Source of the DNA: Mesorhizobium sp. M2E.F.Ca.ET.219.01.1.1
GTDB taxonomy: Bacteria; Pseudomonadota; Alphaproteobacteria; Rhizobiales; Rhizobiaceae
DNA: 64,000 bases
Reading direction: 5' to 3'
Assembly: GCF_004016445.2 (NCBI RefSeq)
Contig: NZ_SADT02000004.1
Location: 388,500-452,499, forward strand
Positions within the stretch are counted from its first letter, which is position 1; every line of letters begins with the position of its first letter. The notes under the pieces are model-generated. The model did not search any database. It saw only the letters and a program-made list of their open reading frames with translations, and was not told the DNA's origin. Positions 47,135 through 54,617 of this stretch are shown in pieces. The position numbers and the translations under genes were made by a program.

Positions 47135-47250
47135 AAAAAAAGCCCGCCGATAGTCAGGCGGGCCGTTGGAGGGTCTGACAGAAGCTGTCGGCAAGTGCTG
47201 CCAGGCCGGGATTATCCGAACCCGGCAAGCAGCACAGACCGCCAGTAGCA
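47135..47250 (-). ncRNA. Candidate small RNA, minus strand
   Basis: No protein gene fits here, yet the minus strand shows three hairpins in a row. The first has GTGCTGC and GCCGGG paired with CCCGGC and GCAGCAC (47195-47235). The second is GACAG/CTGTC (47177-47189). The last is GCCCGCC/GGCGGGC (47142-47163), followed on this strand by seven T, an intrinsic terminator. A single-stranded CCCTCC lies between the last two and could bind Shine-Dalgarno sequences. The 5' end near 47250 is a guess from a weak TAGACA -10 box and the palindrome at 47284-47299. Confidence 0.45.
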
Positions 47251-47283
47251 CTGCGTGTCTAGGCATCTTTCCCGCCGGGCGAA

Positions 47284-47299
47284 TGTGAAGCACTTCACA
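47284..47299. promoter_or_regulatory. Perfect CRP/FNR-type palindrome
   Basis: TGTGAAGCACTTCACA is a perfect palindrome with the arrangement TGTGA-N6-TCACA of the classical CRP site. It is centred about 41 nt from suggested start points of RNAs on both strands, the position typical of class II activation. Which CRP/FNR-family protein would bind is unknown. Confidence 0.55.
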
Positions 47300-47331
47300 C
47301 AGGCGGCACAACGGCCGGTAAGATGGAAACC

Positions 47332-47463
47332 GAGCGTTTCAAGACTGTCGTATTCCCGTCGTACTGCTGCGCTAAAAAGCAATGGTTGATGATCAGTCGA
47401 CCGCGGATGGACCGGCGGCAGATCGCAACCTCGAGGAAGCGGGGCTTTTGCTCCGCTTTTTTG
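47332..47463 (+). ncRNA. Candidate small RNA, plus strand
   Basis: A good intrinsic terminator, AGCGGGGC-TTTT-GCTCCGCT followed by six T (47438-47462), has no protein gene before it on the plus strand. A possible -10 box TAAGAT (47319-47324) lies downstream of the CRP-type palindrome, giving a start near 47332 and an RNA of about 130 nt. A second hairpin GGTTGA/TCGACC lies at 47384-47402. A 91-codon reading frame overlaps it but shows no family features. Confidence 0.4.
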
Positions 47464-47503
47464 TTGCCCGGATTTCCTGTCGAGAGCCTTGCTTGCGCGC
47501 AAG

Positions 47504-47532
47504 AAAAAGCCCGCCGGAATGACCCGGCGGGC
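47504..47532 (-). terminator. Intrinsic terminator after ald
   Basis: GCCCGCCGG (47509-47517) and CCGGCGGGC (47524-47532) form a 9-bp stem; on the minus strand five T follow. It lies 27 nt past the ald stop. Confidence 0.85.
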
Positions 47533-47558
47533 GTGACAGGAGGAATTCTTGACGGATG

Positions 47559-48674
47559 TCAGGCGGCAAGCACTGCCTTCGGCTCGACCATTTCGTAGCC
47601 GAGCGCTTCGGCGACGGCGCGGTTGGTGATCTTGCCCTTATGGACATTGAGGCCGTTGCGCAAATGATGGTCGTCGACCAGCGCCTTGAGGCCCTTGTCG
47701 GCAAGCTGCAGGCCATAGTGCAGCGTCGCGTTGTTCAGCGCATGCGCCGAAGTGACCGGCACGGCGCCTGGCATGTTGGCGACGCAATAGTGGATCACGC
47801 CGTCGACCTCATAGGTCGGATCGGCATGCGTCGTGGCATGCGAGGTCTCGAAGCAGCCGCCCTGGTCGATCGCGACATCGACCAGCACCGAGCCCTTCTT
47901 CATGCCGGACAGCATTTCGCGGGTGACGAGCTTGGGCGCCGCGGCGCCCGGGATCAGCACGGCGCCGATGACGACGTCGGCCGAGAAGCACTCCTCTTCC
48001 AGCGCCTCGACGGTCGAGTAACGGGTGTGGACGCGGCCGCCAAAGATGTCGTCGAGCTGGCGCAGGCGCGGGATCGAGCGGTCGATGATGGTGACGTCGG
48101 CGCCGAGGCCGGCCGCCATCTTGGCCGCATGCAGGCCGACGACGCCGCCGCCGAGCACGGTGACCTTGCCGGGCAGCACGCCTGGCACGCCGCCAAGCAA
48201 CACGCCGCGGCCGCCATTGGCCTTCTGCAGCGCCGTCGCGCCGGCCTGGATCGACAGGCGGCCGGCGACTTCCGACATCGGCGCGAGCAGCGGCAGGCCG
48301 CCGCGATCGTCGGTCACGGTCTCATAGGCAACAGCGGTGACACCCGAAGCGAGCAAACCCTTGGTCTGATCCGGATCCGGAGCCAGGTGGAGATAGGTAT
48401 AGAGGATCTGGCCATCGCGCAGCTGCACCCATTCATTGGGCTGCGGCTCCTTAACCTTGACGATCATGTCTGACTTGGCGAACACGTCGGCCGCCGTCTT
48501 GGCGATGATGGCGCCCGCGGCGCGATAGGCGTTGTCGTCGGCGCCGATGCCGGCGCCCGCGCCTGTCTCGACCAGCAGTTCGTGCCCATGCGCGACATAT
48601 TCGCGGACCGAGCCAGGCGTCAGGCCGACGCGATATTCATGGTTCTTGATTTCCTTGGGGCAGCCGACACGCAT
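47559..48674 (-). CDS. ald: Alanine dehydrogenase
   Basis: This 371-residue enzyme reversibly converts L-alanine and NAD to pyruvate and ammonium. MRVGCPKEIKNHEYRVGLTPGSV, the pyruvate-binding KVKEPQPNEW and the NAD-binding VTVLGGGVVGLHAAKMAAGLGADVTIID are all visible. It is divergent from an Lrp/AsnC regulator (aldR). In rhizobia the aldA/aldR pair controls alanine catabolism and synthesis. GGAGAAG precedes the ATG. Confidence 0.96.
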   Translation of the reverse strand: MRVGCPKEIKNHEYRVGLTPGSVREYVAHGHELLVETGAGAGIGADDNAYRAAGAIIAKTAADVFAKSDMIVKVKEPQPNEWVQLRDGQILYTYLHLAPDPDQTKGLLASGVTAVAYETVTDDRGGLPLLAPMSEVAGRLSIQAGATALQKANGGRGVLLGGVPGVLPGKVTVLGGGVVGLHAAKMAAGLGADVTIIDRSIPRLRQLDDIFGGRVHTRYSTVEALEEECFSADVVIGAVLIPGAAAPKLVTREMLSGMKKGSVLVDVAIDQGGCFETSHATTHADPTYEVDGVIHYCVANMPGAVPVTSAHALNNATLHYGLQLADKGLKALVDDHHLRNGLNVHKGKITNRAVAEALGYEMVEPKAVLAA

Positions 48675-48888
48675 CTTTCTTCTCCTGTCCGCGCCCTTTC
48701 AAGGGGCGCTCTCCCTGTCGTTGGTGCATGCCACCAGCTCCGGAACGCCACGCGATTTGGAGGCGACACGCAATAATCGCAGTCAACCACGAATCGTTCC
48801 GTATGTGTTTGCGAATGCACTTGCGGCAACGACCGCTCTTCGATAATCGTTGCGCAAAACAGCCGGAAATTCGCAGGAACCACGAAAA

Positions 48889-49362
48889 ATGCCGCTCGAC
48901 AGGATTGATATCGCCATTCTGGAGACTTTGCAGAAGGATGGGCGGATACCCAATGCGGCGCTTGCCGAGAAGGTCGGCCTTTCGCAATCGGCCTGTTCGC
49001 GCCGGCTCGACAACCTCGAAAAGTCCGGAACCATCCGCGGCTATCACGCCAGGCTGTCCAATTCGGCCCTCGGCCACCAGATGACGGCGATCGTGCACAT
49101 ATCGCTGTCGGGGCAATTCGAGAAGACGCTGTCGGATTTCGAGGCGGCGATCAAGCGCTGTCCGAACGTGCTCTCCTGCCATCTGATGTCGGGCGAATAC
49201 GACTACATCCTTCGCATCGCGGCGAAGGATCTCGTCGACTATGAGCGTATCCACAAGGAGTGGCTGTCCGCCATGCCGCATGTGACGAAGATCAACTCGT
49301 CCTTCGCGCTGCGCGAGATCGTCGATCGCACGGCTGTCGGCTTGAGACCGGAGATGGCTTAG
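48889..49362 (+). CDS. aldR: Lrp/AsnC-family regulator of alanine dehydrogenase
   Basis: The 157-residue protein has an N-terminal HTH (DRIDIAILETLQKDGRIPNAALAEKVGLSQSACSRRLDNLEKSG) and a C-terminal ligand-binding RAM domain with GEYDYILRIAAKD. It is divergent from ald across a 214-nt gap, the arrangement of rhizobial aldR, an alanine-responsive activator of aldA. A TTG 13 codons upstream is an alternative start. The symbol is inferred from context and homology. Confidence 0.87.
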   Translation: MPLDRIDIAILETLQKDGRIPNAALAEKVGLSQSACSRRLDNLEKSGTIRGYHARLSNSALGHQMTAIVHISLSGQFEKTLSDFEAAIKRCPNVLSCHLMSGEYDYILRIAAKDLVDYERIHKEWLSAMPHVTKINSSFALREIVDRTAVGLRPEMA

Positions 49363-49393
49363 GTACTCATAACCAGCAGGAGGCAGCGGCGAT

Positions 49394-49744
49394 ATGACAG
49401 AAAGAATCACCTTGCCCGAGTCATTGCCGGCAACCGCCGTCGTTCGCGTCTCGCGCGCCAGCTACGACCCGAGCCGCTTTGCGGAAGTCGATGCCGCGAG
49501 CAAGAAGACCTCGCAGTACATAATCCCGGCTATCAGACGGCTGCCGGGGCTCCTTCACTTTTATGCCGGCGTCTCGCCGAAAGGCTCGATCGTGCAGGTC
49601 AGTGTCTGGGACACCGAAGAGCATGCGGCGCAGCTCGACACTCTGAAGGAGATGGTCGTCGACGGCCGCAGGGATATGGAGGCGGTCGGCGTGACGTTCA
49701 CCCCGATTTTCAACTATCCGATCGACTGGACCTGGACCGTCTAG
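49394..49744 (+). CDS. Small ABM-like alpha/beta-barrel protein, function unknown
   Basis: The 116-residue product has the alternating pattern of antibiotic-biosynthesis-monooxygenase-like dimeric barrels (ATAVVRVSRASYDPSRF, LPGLLHFYAGVSPKGSIVQVSVWDTEEHAAQLD). No catalytic role can be assigned. AGGAGG precedes the ATG. It follows aldR by 31 nt. Its stop TAG shares the tetramer CTAG with the stop of the convergent next gene. Confidence 0.7.
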   Translation: MTERITLPESLPATAVVRVSRASYDPSRFAEVDAASKKTSQYIIPAIRRLPGLLHFYAGVSPKGSIVQVSVWDTEEHAAQLDTLKEMVVDGRRDMEAVGVTFTPIFNYPIDWTWTV

Positions 49745-50400
49745 GCAGTCGCGGTCTCCGTAACCACAGTCGTCATCGGTATGTCGTGCGGCTGCGGATA
49801 GATGGTCGGGATGCGCTGCAATTCATAGCCGACGCCGATCACTAGCGGCCTGAACGGTATGGCCGCCAGCGTGCGGTCGTAGAAGCCGCCGCCATAGCCC
49901 AGCCGATACTTGCCTGGATCGATGCCGACGATCGGCGAAATCACGATGTCGGGCAGGACCGGATCGCCCTCGGCCGGAATCGGGATATTCCAGACGCCTT
50001 TTTCCAGCCGGTCGCCCGGCTTGTAGGCGCGAAACACCAGCGGCTGCCCCTTCTCGATGACGACAGGCAGCGCGGTGCGGCCGCCGCGCTCATTGACCGA
50101 GGCCATCCAGCCGCGCAGATCCGGCTCACCGCGAAACGGCCAGTAGAGGCTGACCATCCGGCCATCTATGTCGCCGATCAGCGCGTCGAGGCCATCGGCG
50201 ATACGCGCCGACATGGCGGCGCGTGCATCGGCTGAGACGGCGAGGCGGGCATTGATGAGCCGTTCGCGCTCGGCCTTGCGCCATCGCTTCACATCCGTCC
50301 AGTCGGAGAGCGGCTCGCGGTATTCCGGGTCGAGTTCGTGCAGGAAGCAGGGCGGTGAGGCGTATTGCGCCGGTCCTTCATCGTCGCGGTCGTCAGCCAT
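49741..50400 (-). CDS. 5-formyltetrahydrofolate cyclo-ligase family protein
   Basis: This 219-residue protein belongs to the 5-formyl-THF cyclo-ligase family, which makes 5,10-methenyl-THF with ATP. KYRLGYGGGFYDRTLA is the family's nucleotide/folate signature, and VSLYWPFRGEPDLRGWM the central region. The N-terminus is extended by about 40 acidic residues (ADDRDDEGPAQYASPPCFLHELDPEYREPL) compared with the usual enzyme, so it may be a paralog with a different role. It is convergent with the ABM-like gene, sharing CTAG. Confidence 0.85.
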   Translation of the reverse strand: MADDRDDEGPAQYASPPCFLHELDPEYREPLSDWTDVKRWRKAERERLINARLAVSADARAAMSARIADGLDALIGDIDGRMVSLYWPFRGEPDLRGWMASVNERGGRTALPVVIEKGQPLVFRAYKPGDRLEKGVWNIPIPAEGDPVLPDIVISPIVGIDPGKYRLGYGGGFYDRTLAAIPFRPLVIGVGYELQRIPTIYPQPHDIPMTTVVTETATA

Positions 50401-50574
50401 GATAGGCTCCTGTCGTGGTGCCTCACGCTATACCCGCGGGAGTGCGCGTTACATGTGCAATCACGACGCCGCGCGACGACTCTGGGGCATATTTCCCAGC
50501 CGGCAAGATGTTGTTGCAGCGCACAAAATACCTACATCTCTATGTGGTAGTTTTACGCCGCGAGGTAGATCGAA

Positions 50575-51840
50575 ATGAGCGAAGCCAGGCATCATGTCGT
50601 GGTCGTCGGCGCCGGGTTCGGCGGGCTCGAACTCACCCGCGCGCTGGCGGGTGCGCCCGTGCGCATCACCATGATCGACAAGCGCAATCACCACCTTTTT
50701 CAACCGCTGCTTTACCAGGTTGCGACGACGTCGCTGGCGACTTCGGAGGTGGCCTGGCCGATCCGTCATCTCTTACGCCGGCGCAAGGACGTGACGACGT
50801 TTCTCGGCAATGTCACCGGCGTCGACCGCGCCGGCAAACGCGTGCTGCTCGAAGACGGCGGCTCAGTTCCCTACGACACGCTGGTGCTGGCGACCGGCGC
50901 GCGCCACGCCTATTTCGGCCATGACGAATGGGAACCCTTCGCGCCGGGCCTGAAGACGCTCGAAGATGCCACCACGATCCGGCGTCGCATCCTGCTCGCT
51001 TTCGAGCAGGCGGAACGCGAAACCGATCCGGCAAAGCGCCAGGCGCTGCTGACGCTGGTCATCGTCGGCGGCGGCCCTACGGGCGTCGAGCTCGCCGGCA
51101 CCATCGTCGAGCTTGCGCATGACACGCTGCGCGGCGAGTTCCGCAGCATCGACACCCGCCAGGCGCGCGTCGTGCTGATCGAGGCCGGCGACCGCATCCT
51201 GGCCAATTTCGCGCCGCAACTTTCCGACTACGCCCGCAAGGCCCTGGAACGGCTCGGCGTCACGGTCGAGCTCGGGCGCCCCGTCACCAGACTCGACGCC
51301 GAGGGCGTCGTCTTCGGCGACAAGCAGCTGCCGGCAAGGACCATCATCTGGGCGGCCGGCGTTGCCGCTTCGCCGGCGGCCGAGTGGCTCGGGACGCCGG
51401 CCGACCGGGCCGGCAGGGTGCTGGTCGAACCCGATTTGACCGTGCCGGGCAACCCGGAGATCTTCGTGATCGGCGACACCGCGCATGTGCTGCGGCCGGA
51501 TGGAAAGCCGGTGCCGGGCGTGGCGCCTTCGGCCAAGCAGGAGGGCAAGCATGTCGCCGCGACGATCAAGGCGCGGCTTGCCGGCGACACGGCCACGCGT
51601 CCCTTCCTGTACCGGCATTCCGGCGATCTGGCGACGATCGGCAAGCGTGCCGCCGCGATCGATTTCGGCTGGATCAAGCTCACCGGCTGGCTCGCCTGGT
51701 GGCTCTGGGGCATCGCGCACATCTATTTCCTGATCGATTTCCGCAACCGCCTGGCGGTCTCGCTTAGCTGGCTATGGATTTATTTCACGGGCCAGCGCAG
51801 TGCCCGGCTGATCACGCAAGGCGACGACGACAAGAGCTGA
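50575..51840 (+). CDS. ndh: Type II NADH dehydrogenase (NDH-2-like)
   Basis: The 421-residue flavoprotein oxidises NADH and reduces quinone without pumping protons. The FAD-binding motif VVVVGAGFGGLELTRAL is at the start, the NADH-binding VIVGGGPTGVELAGTI near residue 165, and FVIGDTAHV near residue 300. The C-terminal WLAWWLWGIAHIYFLIDFRNR helices peripherally anchor it to the inner membrane. It is divergent from the cyclo-ligase gene. Confidence 0.92.
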   Translation: MSEARHHVVVVGAGFGGLELTRALAGAPVRITMIDKRNHHLFQPLLYQVATTSLATSEVAWPIRHLLRRRKDVTTFLGNVTGVDRAGKRVLLEDGGSVPYDTLVLATGARHAYFGHDEWEPFAPGLKTLEDATTIRRRILLAFEQAERETDPAKRQALLTLVIVGGGPTGVELAGTIVELAHDTLRGEFRSIDTRQARVVLIEAGDRILANFAPQLSDYARKALERLGVTVELGRPVTRLDAEGVVFGDKQLPARTIIWAAGVAASPAAEWLGTPADRAGRVLVEPDLTVPGNPEIFVIGDTAHVLRPDGKPVPGVAPSAKQEGKHVAATIKARLAGDTATRPFLYRHSGDLATIGKRAAAIDFGWIKLTGWLAWWLWGIAHIYFLIDFRNRLAVSLSWLWIYFTGQRSARLITQGDDDKS

Positions 51841-52003
51841 GCGCCTCGCCGCCGTCCGTTTCATCGACGCGTGACCCTTTGGTGATCGCGGCGCGTCACC
51901 TTGTCGTGATCGTAAGGCCTCCGGCAAACATGGACTCAAGGCGTCTTCAACGCCATGCTCCGGCTGGGGCAGGGGTTGCAGCATTGTCGAACAGGAGAGC
52001 ACG

Positions 52004-53992
52004 ATGTCACGACTGCCGCCCCCTCGTAGTGAATTCTCCCGCCGCGAATTCCTGGCCGGCGTTGCTGCCGGCGGCGCGCTGATCATGCTGCACCCATTCT
52101 CCGCCCACGCCGCGACCAACCAGGCGCATCTTAGGATCATGGAGACCACCGACATCCATGTGAACCTGCTGCCTTACGATTACTACGCCGACAAAGCGAA
52201 CGACACGATGGGCCTCTCGCGCACCGCCTCGCTGATCGACGCGGTGCGTAAGGAAGCCACGAATTCGATGCTGATCGACAATGGCGACCTCCTGCAGGGC
52301 AGTCCGATGGGCGACTATGTCGCCTATGAGAAGGGCATGAAGGATGGCGACCTGCACCCAGTCATGAAGGGCATGAACCTGCTCGGCTATGAGTGCTCGA
52401 CGCTCGGCAACCACGAATTCAACTACGGCTTGTCCTTCCTCGACAAGGTGCTGGCCGGCGCCAACTTTCCCTTCGTCTGCGCGAACCTGATCCGTGGCAC
52501 CACGCTGGCCAGCAACCCTCGCGACGACAAGCTCTATCTCAAGCCCTATGTCATCCTCGACAGGAAGATCAAGGACGGGTCGGGCACCGAGCAGCCGATC
52601 AGGATCGGCGTCATCGGCTTCGTGCCGCCGCAGATCATGGTCTGGGATCTCAAGAACCTCGAAGGCAACGTCCAGACGCGCGACATCGTCGAGGCGGCCA
52701 AGGCCTGGGTGCCGCAGATCAGGGAAGAGGGCGCAGATATCGTCATCGCGCTCTCGCATTCCGGCATCGATATCAAGCAGGGCGACAAAATGGAGAACGC
52801 TTCCTTCTTCGTCGCCGGCGTCGAGGGCATCGACGCCGTCTTCACCGGCCACCAGCATCTGGTCTTTCCGGGCAAAAAAGATTTCCAGTCGCTTCAAGGC
52901 GTCGATACCGAAAAGGGCACGCTGCAAGGCAAGCCCGCGGTCATGGGCGGCTTCTGGGGTTCGCATATGGGCTTGATCGACCTGCTTCTGGAACGCGACG
53001 GCTCGAAATGGCGGGTCGTCTCGGCTACCGCCGAGGCGCGGCCGATCTATGAGCGCGTCGACAACATGAACAAGGCGAAGGTCGGCGACGACAAGCGCAT
53101 CATCGCCGCGCTCGAGCAGGACCACCAGGCGACGCTTGCCTATGTCCGCCGCCCGGTCGGCAAGACATCGGCGCCGCTCTATTCTTATTTCGCGCTGGTC
53201 GCAGACGATCCGTCCGTGCAGATCGTCAACCAGGCGCAGAGCTGGTACCTCAAGGACATACTGAAGAGCACGAAGTGGAAGGACGTGCCGCTGCTGTCGG
53301 CTGCAGCACCTTTCAAGGCCGGCGGCCGCAACGGCGCCGACTACTATACCGACGTTCCCGCGGGCGACATCGCCATCAAGAACGTCGCCGATCTCTATCT
53401 CTACCCGAACACGGTCCGTGCCGTCGAAATCGCCGGCGCCGAGGTGAGGGAATGGCTGGAGATGTCGGCTGGCATCTTCAACCATATCGAGCCGGGCAAG
53501 GCGGACCAGCCGCTCATCAACACCGATTTCCCCTCCTACAATTTCGACGTCATCGATGGCGTCACCTACAAGATCGACCTGTCGCAGCCGCCGAAATACG
53601 ACGCCAAGGGCAGCGTCGCGAATGCCGGCTCCAACCGTATCGTCGATTTGAAATTCGACGGAAATCCGATCGATCCGGCAGCGAAATTCGTCGTCGCCAC
53701 CAACAACTACCGTGCCGGCGGCGGCGGCAATTTCCCCGACATCAACGCTTCCAGGATCATCTACGAGGCGCCCGACACCAACCGCGACGTGATCGTGCGC
53801 TATGTCGTCAGCGAGGGCACGATCAATCCTTCCGCCGACGACAACTGGTCCTTCGCGCCGATGCCCGGCGCCAGCGTCGTCTTCGAGACGGGACCGAGGG
53901 CCAAGGATTTCATCGCCGAGGTGAAATCCCTGAAGATCGAACCTGCCGGCGATGGTGAGGCTGGTTTTGCCAAATACCGCATCACGCTTTGA
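52004..53992 (+). CDS. cpdB: Tat-exported 2',3'-cyclic-nucleotide phosphodiesterase/3'-nucleotidase
   Basis: This 662-residue protein has a twin-arginine signal peptide (SRREFLAGVAAGGALIMLHPFSAHA) and is probably periplasmic. The N-terminal metallophosphatase domain has METTDIHVNLLPYDYY, DNGDLLQGS, LGNHEFNYGL and GHQHLVFPG, the two-metal ligands of the CpdB/UshA family. The C-terminal 5'-nucleotidase domain ends around NYRAGGGGNFPDI. It would release nucleosides and phosphate from external nucleotides. It is preceded by a 163-nt gap with no clear operator. Confidence 0.92.
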   Translation: MSRLPPPRSEFSRREFLAGVAAGGALIMLHPFSAHAATNQAHLRIMETTDIHVNLLPYDYYADKANDTMGLSRTASLIDAVRKEATNSMLIDNGDLLQGSPMGDYVAYEKGMKDGDLHPVMKGMNLLGYECSTLGNHEFNYGLSFLDKVLAGANFPFVCANLIRGTTLASNPRDDKLYLKPYVILDRKIKDGSGTEQPIRIGVIGFVPPQIMVWDLKNLEGNVQTRDIVEAAKAWVPQIREEGADIVIALSHSGIDIKQGDKMENASFFVAGVEGIDAVFTGHQHLVFPGKKDFQSLQGVDTEKGTLQGKPAVMGGFWGSHMGLIDLLLERDGSKWRVVSATAEARPIYERVDNMNKAKVGDDKRIIAALEQDHQATLAYVRRPVGKTSAPLYSYFALVADDPSVQIVNQAQSWYLKDILKSTKWKDVPLLSAAAPFKAGGRNGADYYTDVPAGDIAIKNVADLYLYPNTVRAVEIAGAEVREWLEMSAGIFNHIEPGKADQPLINTDFPSYNFDVIDGVTYKIDLSQPPKYDAKGSVANAGSNRIVDLKFDGNPIDPAAKFVVATNNYRAGGGGNFPDINASRIIYEAPDTNRDVIVRYVVSEGTINPSADDNWSFAPMPGASVVFETGPRAKDFIAEVKSLKIEPAGDGEAGFAKYRITL

Positions 53993-54044
53993 TGCTGCTG
54001 CCGCTCCCACTGGTTCCAGCCGGCCACATGCGCTAGTTTTAGCC

Positions 54045-54173
54045 ATGCGTTATGTAATCGTCATCGCAGCCATTGCCTTCTTCCTGATCTGGGATGGCCT
54101 CTACAATCATGGTCACTATCTCGACGTGACCGTGCGGGAAATGTCGCGCATCGTGCGCCAAGTCACCGGATAG
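54045..54173 (+). CDS. Small membrane protein (42 residues), unknown function
   Basis: The frame gives MRYVIVIAAIAFFLIWDGLYNHGHYLDVTVREMSRIVRQVTG: one N-terminal transmembrane helix and a short basic cytoplasmic or periplasmic tail. The composition is too regular for a random frame, and I recall similar small proteins in related rhizobia. No good ribosome binding site is seen. The function is unknown. Confidence 0.6.
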   Translation: MRYVIVIAAIAFFLIWDGLYNHGHYLDVTVREMSRIVRQVTG

Positions 54174-54274
54174 GCCTTGCCGGTGGCGCATCGCGGGCGC
54201 GACATCGTTGCCGGTTGACGCCCGGGTGTCGCTCCCACAAAAACACCGCTGAATCGACGATCACGGAGGTTGGC

Positions 54275-54565
54275 TTGATCCGCCACATCGTTTTCTTCAG
54301 CGTGCGGCGCAAGGAAGATGTCGAGGCTGTGCGCTCGGGCCTGCTGGCGCTTGGCAAGATTCCGCACTCCAAGCATTTCGAAGTGACGCTCAACACCAAG
54401 GTCGATCTGTTCTCCAACGCGATCGACGTGGTCGTCTATGCCGAGTTCGAGGACGAGGCGGCGCTTGCCGCCTACAAGGCGCATCCGATTTATGCCGATA
54501 CGACCAGCAAGGTGAAGCCGTTGCGTGAATTGCGCTATTCGGCCGATGTCGTTGCCGCGGCCTGA
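54275..54565 (+). CDS. Dabb (stress-responsive A/B barrel) domain protein
   Basis: The 96-residue protein begins MIRHIVFFSVRRKEDVEAVRSGLLAL and has VVYAEFEDEAALAAYKAHPIYADTTSKVKPL, the Dabb pattern. These small barrels form dimers; some act in stress or in ring-cleavage chemistry, but no substrate can be assigned here. TTG at 54275 is chosen as start because GGAGG lies 5 nt before it. Confidence 0.82.
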   Translation: MIRHIVFFSVRRKEDVEAVRSGLLALGKIPHSKHFEVTLNTKVDLFSNAIDVVVYAEFEDEAALAAYKAHPIYADTTSKVKPLRELRYSADVVAAA

Positions 54566-54617
54566 ACCGGCATAGCGCGCATACTGTCGATCCCGCGCCC
54601 TTGAACCGCGGGTCGGA

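Noticed and set aside
47323..47598. Protein-coding gene of 91 codons in the ald-DUF1203 gap
   Set aside because: It crosses two terminators, overlaps the end of ald, lacks a ribosome binding site and shows no family pattern.
50401..50574. Possible 6S RNA next to the cyclo-ligase gene
   Set aside because: 6S RNA often lies beside this enzyme, but the 174-nt gap shows no closed stem with a central bubble, and half of it must serve the ndh promoter.
52007..54046. Long minus-strand open frame (679 codons) opposite the nucleotidase gene
   Set aside because: The plus strand clearly encodes a Tat-exported CpdB-like protein with all metal motifs; the opposite frame has no family features.
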